In this document: one piece after another, positions 11,184 through 18,210 of the stretch
Layout of the letters: every line of letters starts with the position of its first letter
Position numbering within the stretch: position 1 is the stretch's first letter
Assembly: GCA_031393795.1 (NCBI GenBank)
Contig: JANMWE010000237.1
Location: 1-20,706 of the forward strand
Direction of reading: 5' to 3'
Source: CAMLHU01 sp031393795
Lineage (GTDB): Bacteria > Gemmatimonadota > Gemmatimonadetes > Gemmatimonadales > GWC2-71-9
Length of the DNA: 20,706 nucleotides
Made by a program: the position numbers and the translations under genes
Notes under the pieces: model-generated
Database searches by the model: none
The model's input: the letters and a program-made list of their open reading frames with translations, nothing else
Told to the model about the DNA's origin: nothing

Positions 11184-14182
11184 CACCGGGTCTCCGCGGC
11201 GTGAGAATGCGATCCCTTGATCCGGGTCCCGAGCCGGGAGGCGATCTCGGAGAGGAGCTCGTCGCGCGAGTAGCCCCCCTTCTGCAGCACGGCCGAGACG
11301 TGACCATTGAGCCGGCGGTGATCCTCCGGGGTCAGGTCTTTCGCCGTCACGATGATCACCGGCGCCGTGCTCGAGCGGGGCGCGGCGCGCAGTGCCTCGA
11401 GGAACTCGAAGCCGTTCATTTCGGGCATCATCAGGTCGAGCAGCACCAGGGAGGGCGGGGCCTCATCGTAGCGCGCCAGCCCTTCCCGGCCGTTCCGGGC
11501 CACGCGGACCACCCATCCTTCTCCTTCGAGGGTCCGGCGCACCAATTCGGCGGTGGGGGCGTCGTCCTCCACCACCAGGACGCTCCGCGCCCCTTCGTCG
11601 GTGCGATAGCGTCCCAGCACCCGGCGGAGCTGCTCCCGGTCGATCGGCTTGGTGACGTATTCCGCGGCGCCCAGGGCGTAGCCGAGCTTCTTGTCGTCCA
11701 CCACGGTCAGCATGATGACGGGGATGTCGGCGACCGTGGGATCGGCCTTGAGTTCGGCGAGGACCTCCCACCCGTCCATCCCCGGCATCATCACGTCGAG
11801 GGTGATCGCGTCAGGATGCTCGAGCCGGGCGAGGGCGATCCCCGCCTCCCCGCTCGACGCCTCTCGGACGGTGAATCCCTCGCGTACGAGGAAGCGCCGG
11901 AGCAAGGCACGCACCGACTCCTCGTCATCGATGACCAGGATGCGGCCGGCGGTGCCGGCCGAGGGCGTGGAGGACGTGAGCGCCGGAGGTGCGGCAGCCG
12001 CCTCGACATCCTCCGGGAGGCGAAGTGTGAAAGTCGACCCGACCCCCGGGGTGCTCTCCACTTCGATCCGTCCCCCCATCATCTCGCCGAACCGCCGAGT
12101 GATCGCGAGGCCGAGCCCGGTGCCGCCGAACCTCCGCGTGGTGGAGGCCTCGGCCTGGGTGAAGGCCTCGAAGAGCCGCCCCTGCTGTTCGGGGGTCATC
12201 CCGATCCCTTCGTCCCGCACGCGGAAGAGGAGATCGTGGCCCGCCCATGTGCTGGCCCGGACCCGCACCACTTCGAGGTGGATGCTCCCCTTGTCGGTGA
12301 ACTTGGTGGCGTTGGAGAGGAGGTTCAGCAGCATCTGCCGGACCTTGGTCAGGTCGGCCCGGAGCGGTCCCACGTTCGCCGCGACGGTCACTTCGAGGGT
12401 GTTGGCATTCTGTGCGATGAGGGGACGGATGGTGGTCTGCACCTCGTCGACCAGGACGCGGACGTCGAAAGTCTCGAGGTAGAGCTCCATCTTCCCGGCC
12501 TCGATCTTGGAGAGGTCGAGGACGTCGTTGATGAGGGCCAGGAGGTGCCGCCCTGACGAGCGGATCTTCTCCAGGTCGGCGGCCTGCTCCCCGTTCCCCC
12601 GTTCCTCGGCGTCCTCCTTCAACATCTCGGAGTAGCCGATGATGGCGTTGAGCGGTGTCCGGAGCTCGTGGCTCATGTTGGCCAGGAAGCGGCTCTTGGC
12701 CTGGTTGGCCGATTCCGCCTCGCTCTTGGCCTTGAGCAGGTCGGTGACGTCGTGGTAGAGCGCCATGATGCCCACGTTCCGCCCCTCGACCACCACCGGG
12801 ACGCCGGCGAGCTCCACGTCGATGAGGGTGCCGTCCTTCCGCTTTCGCTTCCCGATCCCCTTGGCCGTCGTGGTCGTCGCCTGGCTGGTGTAGGCGTGGG
12901 CCTCGCTCAGCGTGCGTTCATCGTTGAGCAAGGAGTCGATATGCGTGCCGACCGATTCTTCGACCGAGTAGCCGAAGAGGGTCTGGAACGCAGGGTTGAA
13001 AGAGGTGATCCGTCCGTCGAGCTCGAGGGTGACGATGGCCACCGGGGAGTTGGCCACGACCGCCTCGAAATACTCCCGCTGGCGCTGGGCCTCGGTATAG
13101 AGCCGGGCGTTCTCGATGGCGATGGCGGCCTGCGGCGCGAAGAGCTGCAGCAGCCGGAGGTCGTCGGGGCCGAAGTTGCGCGTCGGGTCGGCGTGGACGC
13201 TCGCGATCGCCCCGACCAGACGCTGGCCGATCAGGAGCGGGGCCACCATCACTGCCTGCACCGTGTCGCGGACGTCGGAGTATTTCGTGGAGCGGCCGAT
13301 CCACTTGTCGTAGTTGGGGATGATGAGCGGCTCGTGCGACACCGCCACTTTCCCCATCGCCCCTTCGCCGAGCGCGAGGCGGGTGCCGGTGGAGTCGCGG
13401 GAGATCCCGGCGCTCGCCACGACGTGGAGCTGCTGGGTCGCTTCCTCGAAGATCGCGAGCTCGCCGCCGGTGACGCGGAGGAGGGCCACGGCGCGCCCGA
13501 GCACGGCGTGGAGGAGCTTGGAGAGCTCGAGCTCGCCCGAGAGGTCGGCCATCGTGTCGAGGAGCGCCTGCTGCTCGTCGGCACGGCGGCGGGCGCTCAC
13601 CAGCAGGCGGGCGCGCCCGATCGCGAGGCTCGCGAAGTCGGCGACCGCGGTGAGGACCTTGAAGTCTGCGCCGCTGAAGGCGTCGGGCTCCGCACTCTCG
13701 ACCACGAGGACGCCGATGGTCTTGTCATCCACCCGGAGTGGGATGTCGACCTCGGAGCCCGTCCGGAGGGCGCCTTTCCCCTTCGAGCCGGTATTGAGGC
13801 TGGAGAGGTACGACTTCTCTGCCGTGACCCGCGGGGAGTAGTGGAGCTTTCCGCTCGTCACGGCGCGGTCGCTCAGCCCTTCGCCCGGGTGCAGTCGCCA
13901 GTCGGGCGGCAGGCCATCCCACCCGACGCTCGCCTGGAGCACCCGGTCGCCGGTGGCGTTGAGGAGGAAGAGCCCGAGGAAGTCGTAGCCGAGGGCGTCG
14001 TCGTGGAGTCCGGCGACGACGCGGTCGCATACCTCCCCTTCGTCGTGCGCGGCGGCCACCTCGGCCGAGAGTCGGAGCAGGGCCGACTGCCGCTGGGCCA
14101 AGGTACCGGCCTTGCGTCGCTTGGGCACCGATCGCGCCTTTCGCGCCTGGGGCGCCTTCTTCACACTCTTTTTCGGGGGCAT
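11183..14182 (-). CDS. Soluble hybrid histidine kinase: GAF-GAF-PAS-HisKA-HATPase-REC-REC
   Basis: The protein has 999 residues. Residues 1-26 are a basic tail (MPPKKSVKKAPQARKARSVP). Two GAF domains span about 32-195 and 205-362. A PAS domain covers 370-482 (VVANSPVAIVTLELDGRITS, GIMALYHDVTD). HisKA has His505 in NMSHELRTPLNAI. The ATPase domain has N-box Asn624 (LLSNATKF), G1 DEGIGM (657-662) and G2 GGTGLGLAI (686-694). Receiver 1 spans 747-860 (Asp796, Lys845) and receiver 2 spans 866-985 (Asp916, Lys968). There are no membrane segments, so the signal is cytoplasmic. All phosphotransfer residues are intact, so it should autophosphorylate His505 and pass phosphate to its own or the neighbouring receivers. 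The start is the first ATG; no ribosome site or clear promoter is seen before it, only a weak inverted repeat GGGAC/GTCCC at 14212-14229. It heads the three-gene operon. Confidence 0.95.
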   Translation of the reverse strand: MPPKKSVKKAPQARKARSVPKRRKAGTLAQRQSALLRLSAEVAAAHDEGEVCDRVVAGLHDDALGYDFLGLFLLNATGDRVLQASVGWDGLPPDWRLHPGEGLSDRAVTSGKLHYSPRVTAEKSYLSSLNTGSKGKGALRTGSEVDIPLRVDDKTIGVLVVESAEPDAFSGADFKVLTAVADFASLAIGRARLLVSARRRADEQQALLDTMADLSGELELSKLLHAVLGRAVALLRVTGGELAIFEEATQQLHVVASAGISRDSTGTRLALGEGAMGKVAVSHEPLIIPNYDKWIGRSTKYSDVRDTVQAVMVAPLLIGQRLVGAIASVHADPTRNFGPDDLRLLQLFAPQAAIAIENARLYTEAQRQREYFEAVVANSPVAIVTLELDGRITSFNPAFQTLFGYSVEESVGTHIDSLLNDERTLSEAHAYTSQATTTTAKGIGKRKRKDGTLIDVELAGVPVVVEGRNVGIMALYHDVTDLLKAKSEAESANQAKSRFLANMSHELRTPLNAIIGYSEMLKEDAEERGNGEQAADLEKIRSSGRHLLALINDVLDLSKIEAGKMELYLETFDVRVLVDEVQTTIRPLIAQNANTLEVTVAANVGPLRADLTKVRQMLLNLLSNATKFTDKGSIHLEVVRVRASTWAGHDLLFRVRDEGIGMTPEQQGRLFEAFTQAEASTTRRFGGTGLGLAITRRFGEMMGGRIEVESTPGVGSTFTLRLPEDVEAAAAPPALTSSTPSAGTAGRILVIDDEESVRALLRRFLVREGFTVREASSGEAGIALARLEHPDAITLDVMMPGMDGWEVLAELKADPTVADIPVIMLTVVDDKKLGYALGAAEYVTKPIDREQLRRVLGRYRTDEGARSVLVVEDDAPTAELVRRTLEGEGWVVRVARNGREGLARYDEAPPSLVLLDLMMPEMNGFEFLEALRAAPRSSTAPVIIVTAKDLTPEDHRRLNGHVSAVLQKGGYSRDELLSEIASRLGTRIKGSHSHAAETR

Positions 14183-14279
14183 TGCTGACGGGGGCAGATG
14201 AGGGGTGCGGCGGGACCATCGAATGTCCCCCCGGACGGGAGGGAATGCAAGTCGAAGGCCCCGTTCATGCGTGAGGGAT

Positions 14280-14702
14280 CTACGTGGCCTTGTCCATCGA
14301 GAAGGTCATCCGGAATCCGTCGGGGTCGCGCAGCCGGAAGATGCGGGCCCCCCAGGGCATGTCGGTGAGCTCCGTGTCGAGCTTCCCACCCCGTGCCACG
14401 ATCCCCTCGGCGAGGGTGTCGATGTCCTGGACGGTGGTGAACTGGAGCGAGAAGCCGACCCCCTTCACCCGGTTCAGTCCCTTGGCGCCGTCGTCCTGGT
14501 TGATCAACAGCTCCACATCACCTGCCTTGAGGGTGACGGCGACGACCTTTCCCTCCCGTTCGTACTTCTCGTCCACCGTGAAGCCCAGGACGTCGCGGTA
14601 CCACCCCAGGCTGTTCGTGAGGTCGTTGACTGTGAGGGAGGCGGTCAAGGCGCGGGCGCGGAAGCTCTCAGGCGCGGCACGCGGGGTCGGTGTGTTGGTC
14701 AT
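14280..14702 (-). CDS. VOC-superfamily (glyoxalase/bleomycin-resistance fold) protein
   Basis: The protein has 140 residues. The ATG at 14702 has GGAAG five bases upstream and lies 23 bp past the phosphatase stop. The two beta-alpha-beta-beta-beta units of the vicinal oxygen chelate fold are visible: LTVNDLTNSLGWYRDVLGF (24-41), GDVELLINQ (61-69), VGFSLQFTTVQDIDTLAEG (82-100) and the closing WGARIFRLRDPDGFRMTF (117-134). The family ranges from dioxygenases and glyoxalases to metal-free binding proteins, and no specific activity can be assigned. It is the last gene of the kinase/phosphatase operon; whether it is a functional partner or a passenger is unknown. Confidence 0.88.
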   Translation of the reverse strand: MTNTPTPRAAPESFRARALTASLTVNDLTNSLGWYRDVLGFTVDEKYEREGKVVAVTLKAGDVELLINQDDGAKGLNRVKGVGFSLQFTTVQDIDTLAEGIVARGGKLDTELTDMPWGARIFRLRDPDGFRMTFSMDKAT

Positions 14703-14725
14703 GTCTGCTTCCAGGAGGATGGTCC

Positions 14726-15580
14726 TTATCGTTTGGCCTGCACGCCACCCACGATGATGGTGATGTTGTCGCTCCCGCCGCCGTCGAGCGCGTCCTGCAG
14801 CAGCTGTTCGCACGCCTGCTGCGAGGAGGTCCGCGCCTTGAGCCGCGCCGTGATCTGCTCGTCCGTCACGTGCTTGGTCAGTCCGTCCGAACAGAGCAGG
14901 TGCACGTTGTCCCACTCGGCCTTGAGTCGGGTCACCACCGGCAGCGTGGTCTGCCCCCCGATGGAGCTCGAGAGCACGTTCGCCAGGCGCGACTTGGCCC
15001 CCACGGTCCGGGTCCAGACCCCCTGGTCCACCATGTCCTGCGCCATCGTCTGGTCGCGGGTCAACTGGGTCAGCTTCCCCTCGCGATAGAGATAGTACCG
15101 GCTGTCCCCCACCTGGAGCAGGTAGTACCAGGGCCACACTCCCATCCAGAGGGTCAGCGTGGTCGCCATCCGCCCCTTGTCCTCCTCCTTCTCGGCCCGC
15201 GCCTGCACCGCCGCGTGCGCCTTCATCGCGGCATCCTGCAGGGCGTCGATGAATGCCCCCTCGTCGGCATCCTTCCGGTCGTAACAGTCCATCGTGCCGA
15301 GGATGTACTCGGTCGCCACCTCGAGGGTGGTGGCGCTGGCCTCGGCGCCGCCGATCCCGCCGCCGACGCCGTCGGCCACCATCGCGAGGTACGCCAGGCG
15401 CTTCTCGGCGAAGGGGGTGAGCTGTGCCTCGGAGAGGCTCGAGCGGACGATCGTCAGCCGCTTGTGCAGCGCCGCCAGGAGGAACTGGTCCTGGTTGTCC
15501 GCGCGCACCTTGCCGGGATGGGTGAGCCCGTATACGTCGATCTCGTCGTCATCCGGCTTCCGTCCAGGGTCCACGGTCAT
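14726..15580 (-). CDS. PP2C-family Ser/Thr protein phosphatase
   Basis: The protein has 284 residues. The true start is ATG 15580, overlapping the kinase stop as ATGA, with GGAGGT nine bases upstream inside the kinase gene. PP2C motifs are in order: GKVRADNQDQF (23-33), VADGVGGGIGG (68-78, metal-binding Asp70), GRMATTLTL (136-144), VGDSRYYLY (157-165) with LTRDQTMAQDMVDQG (173-187), LLCSDGLTKHV (228-238, Asp232) and GGGSDNITIIV (267-277, Asp271). All metal-coordinating aspartates are present, so a Mn/Mg-dependent cytoplasmic phosphatase is expected. A tryptophan-rich insert (LWMGVWPWYY, 144-153) replaces the usual strand. Coupled translation with the kinase makes that kinase, and its substrates, the likely targets. 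Confidence 0.94.
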   Translation of the reverse strand: MTVDPGRKPDDDEIDVYGLTHPGKVRADNQDQFLLAALHKRLTIVRSSLSEAQLTPFAEKRLAYLAMVADGVGGGIGGAEASATTLEVATEYILGTMDCYDRKDADEGAFIDALQDAAMKAHAAVQARAEKEEDKGRMATTLTLWMGVWPWYYLLQVGDSRYYLYREGKLTQLTRDQTMAQDMVDQGVWTRTVGAKSRLANVLSSSIGGQTTLPVVTRLKAEWDNVHLLCSDGLTKHVTDEQITARLKARTSSQQACEQLLQDALDGGGSDNITIIVGGVQAKR

Positions 15581-18210
15581 TGGGGGGCGACCTCCATCAC
15601 CCAGACATCGCTCTGACGGTCCTCCACCGTGAAATAGATCCGCCCCGGACCGAGGGCCCACTGCGGACGATACGACGGCCGCGCCAGATCGTCGAACCGC
15701 ACCAGCTCGTGCGGTGCGCCACCGGTCGCGGGGACGCTCCAAATGGAGCCGCGCCCGCGCGCATCGTGGCTCTTGAAATAGATGGTACGGCCGTCGGCGC
15801 TCCACGCCAGCCGTTCGCTGCTCGGCATCCCGGGCTTGGAGCCGTCCATCACGATCCGGGACGGGCCACTGTCGACCGGGATGATCGCCACCGAGGCGGG
15901 GACCGTCGAGGTGGAGTAGGCGAACGACCGCCCGTCGGGGGACCAGACGGGCCAGACTCCGCGAGTCCGCAATACTCCGGGAAACCAGGTGCCGTCGGGC
16001 TTGCGACGGATCACTTCGAAGGATCCAAGGCCGGTGCCGACGGTCACAACGAGCGCTTTTCCGTCGGGGGACCAGCGGGGGACCAGCTCCTGCTCGGGCG
16101 AGGTGGTGACCCGCTGGAGCGGCCGGCCATCGAGCGGCTGGACAAAGATGTCGCGCGATCCCGCGCGCCAGGAGTGGAAGGCGAACTCGGTCCCGTCCGG
16201 CGACAGGTCGGCCGAGAATTCGGCCGCCGAATCACTGGTGAGCCGCTCCGGCTCCCCGCCACCGATTGGCATCCGGTAGATGTCGGAGTTCCCCGACCGG
16301 TCGGAGTCGAACAACAGCCATTTCCCGTCACGTGAGACCGTCATCGCCTCGATCACCTGCGTGCCGCTCGTCAACGGAGTGGCACCCGCGGCGGTGAGGG
16401 TGCCGGAGGCGGGGAGGGGGAGCGACCAGATGTTCGAGCGGGCGGCATACTCCCCATACGCGAGCCGCGTGCCGTCGGCCGAGAGCGAGATCGATTGGGC
16501 GCCCAGGCCGGTGGTGAGCCGCACCGCCGCGCCGGTGGCCTTCCCGCGCGCGACGCGCTGCGCGTAGATGTCGCCCGGGCCGAACCGGGTGCTCACGTAG
16601 TAGAGCCAGCGACCGTCGGGGGACCAGGCCGGGCTCTGGTTGAGCGAAAAGCTGTCGGAGATGGTGGCAACGAGACCATCCGCCACCCGGCAGATCACGA
16701 TGCGGCTGGGCGACAGATTGCCGAAGCGCACGCCGACCGCGAGGTACAGCGCGTTCCCGGAGGCGCAGGCGATGAGCGCCGCGTCCGGCGACCAATTGCA
16801 GAAGGAGGGCTCCACGATGTGGGCGACCTGGCGGCTCGTGCCGGCCGGGTCGCGGACGAACAGGGTGTCACCGACCGTGTAGGCGATGGTCTGGCCATCC
16901 GGGGCCCAGGTCGCGTTGCTGATGGAGCTGCCGTTCCCGGCGGGGAGTTCCTGACGCACCGGTCCCCCCGACGCAGGGGCACTGAAGGCCCCTCCCCGGG
17001 AGAGGAAGAGGATGCGCGCCCCGTCGGGCGACCAGCGGGGCTGGTCTTCCGAGTCGGTCGAATCGTCGCTGATCGGTGTCGCGCGCCCGCCTGCGACCTG
17101 CCGGACATAGATCCGCGTGCCGCCCGACGTTCCGCCAGCATAGGCCACGCTCCGCCCATCGGGCGAAAGCGCCGGTTGCACCTCCAGGCCGGGATCCGAG
17201 GTGACCTGCACCGTTCGGCCGATCTCGAGCGGTGGCAACGGCCGCCGCCCGCTCCCGAATCCGGCCACGAACGCGAACATCGCGACGACGCCGAGTGCCA
17301 CGCCGAGCTGGATCCGGCTGCGGAGCTTCACGGCGCGGCGGGCGGAGCCGGAGCGCTGCGTGGCCGAGGGGGCGGCCTGGCCGTTCAGCATCGTGCTGAA
17401 CTCGGCGGTGGTGCTGAAGCGGTCGGCCGGGAGCTTCTCGAGCGCCGTCAGGACGGCGTCCTCGACGTGGGGCGGGATGGTGCGGCGTTGGGCCAGGAGG
17501 GGGCGGGGGGACTCGGTCATCACCTTCGCCACGATCGCCTGGGCCGTGGGTCCGGTGAAGGGAGGCTCGCCGGCCAGCATCTCGTAGGTCACGCAGCCGA
17601 GGGCGTAGATGTCGCTCCGGCTGGTGATCTCCCGCTCCCCCATCGCCTGCTCGGGGCTCATGTAGTGCGGCGTGCCGATGCTCATCCCCGACTCGGTCAT
17701 CCTGGTCTTGCCGACGGTGTGGAGCGCCAGCGCGATGCCGAAGTCGGCCACGAGGGCCTGGCCGTCGTGAAGGAGGATGTTCTCCGGCTTGATGTCGCGG
17801 TGGATCACCCCGTGGCGGTGGGCGTAGTCGAGCGCGCTCGCGACCTCGGTGGAGATCCGCACCGCGTCGGCGATGGGGAGGTGCTTCTCGCGTTCCATCC
17901 GGTCGCGCAGCGATTCCCCCTCGACGTAGGGCATCACGTAGAAGAGGAAATGGTCGGCGGCCCCGGAATCGAAGAGCGGGAGGATGTGCGGATGCTGCAG
18001 GTGGGCCGTGGTCTTGATCTCGACAAGGAAGCGCTCGGCACCGATCACCGCCGCGAGCTCGGGGCGGAGCACCTTGATCGCCACCTGGCGGTCGTGCTTG
18101 ATGTCGTGGGCCAGGAAGACGGTGGCCATCCCGCCCGCGCCGAGCTCGCGCCCGATCTGGTAGCGGTCGGCGAGAGCGGTGCGGAGGCGGTCGATCTGTG
18201 ACTGGTCCAT
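15577..18210 (-). CDS. Membrane Ser/Thr protein kinase with PD40 (TolB/WD40-like) propeller repeats
   Basis: The protein has 877 residues. Residues 17-275 form a full Hanks-type kinase: GAGGMA (24-29), AIK Lys46, HRDIKPEN (137-144), ADFGIAL with Asp156, and SIGTPHYMSPEQ (177-188). After an Ala/Ser/Arg linker, one membrane helix spans about 300-318. The rest, outside the membrane, carries about eleven PD40 repeats with the core S/W-PDG-x-x-(L/I/F)-x-(Y/F): for example LSPDGRSVAYAGG, WSPDGARILFLS, WAPDGQTIAYTV, WSPDGRWLYYVS, LSPDGTEFAFHS and WSADGRTIYFKS. These probably build one or two propellers that sense an extracytoplasmic ligand or protein. The ATG directly follows the stop of the upstream kinase gene (TGAATG) and the 3' end overlaps the PP2C gene by 4 nt. 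No defects seen. Confidence 0.95.
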   Translation of the reverse strand: MDQSQIDRLRTALADRYQIGRELGAGGMATVFLAHDIKHDRQVAIKVLRPELAAVIGAERFLVEIKTTAHLQHPHILPLFDSGAADHFLFYVMPYVEGESLRDRMEREKHLPIADAVRISTEVASALDYAHRHGVIHRDIKPENILLHDGQALVADFGIALALHTVGKTRMTESGMSIGTPHYMSPEQAMGEREITSRSDIYALGCVTYEMLAGEPPFTGPTAQAIVAKVMTESPRPLLAQRRTIPPHVEDAVLTALEKLPADRFSTTAEFSTMLNGQAAPSATQRSGSARRAVKLRSRIQLGVALGVVAMFAFVAGFGSGRRPLPPLEIGRTVQVTSDPGLEVQPALSPDGRSVAYAGGTSGGTRIYVRQVAGGRATPISDDSTDSEDQPRWSPDGARILFLSRGGAFSAPASGGPVRQELPAGNGSSISNATWAPDGQTIAYTVGDTLFVRDPAGTSRQVAHIVEPSFCNWSPDAALIACASGNALYLAVGVRFGNLSPSRIVICRVADGLVATISDSFSLNQSPAWSPDGRWLYYVSTRFGPGDIYAQRVARGKATGAAVRLTTGLGAQSISLSADGTRLAYGEYAARSNIWSLPLPASGTLTAAGATPLTSGTQVIEAMTVSRDGKWLLFDSDRSGNSDIYRMPIGGGEPERLTSDSAAEFSADLSPDGTEFAFHSWRAGSRDIFVQPLDGRPLQRVTTSPEQELVPRWSPDGKALVVTVGTGLGSFEVIRRKPDGTWFPGVLRTRGVWPVWSPDGRSFAYSTSTVPASVAIIPVDSGPSRIVMDGSKPGMPSSERLAWSADGRTIYFKSHDARGRGSIWSVPATGGAPHELVRFDDLARPSYRPQWALGPGRIYFTVEDRQSDVWVMEVAPQ

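Noticed and set aside
12668..14188. Plus-strand open frame of 506 codons opposite the histidine kinase, and similar ones at 9208-10407, 10224-11204, 11177-12556 and 3391-4596
   Set aside because: Same antisense shadow effect. No domains, no ribosome sites, and all lie opposite genes with intact motifs.
14183..14279. Promoter for the histidine kinase operon in the gap before 14182
   Set aside because: A TTGCAT with GACATT at 17 bp can be drawn, but both boxes are poor (three of six). I did not annotate it.
14280..15137. A 285-codon frame covering the VOC gene plus half of the phosphatase
   Set aside because: The first 145 codons are the wrong frame of the PP2C gene. Only the part from ATG 14702 has a fold and a ribosome site.
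15580..17300. Recurrent short DNA motif (complement of TCCCCCGACGG and variants) suggesting a CRISPR or repeat array
   Set aside because: The spacing is irregular and each copy encodes the SPDG core of a PD40 repeat, so it reflects protein repeats.
16495..18201. Long plus-strand open frame (568 codons) opposite the PD40 kinase
   Set aside because: It is the antisense of a clearly conserved kinase gene. Its predicted product is Gly/Arg/Asp/His-rich with no recognisable fold, as expected when the GC-rich third positions of the real gene remove stop codons.
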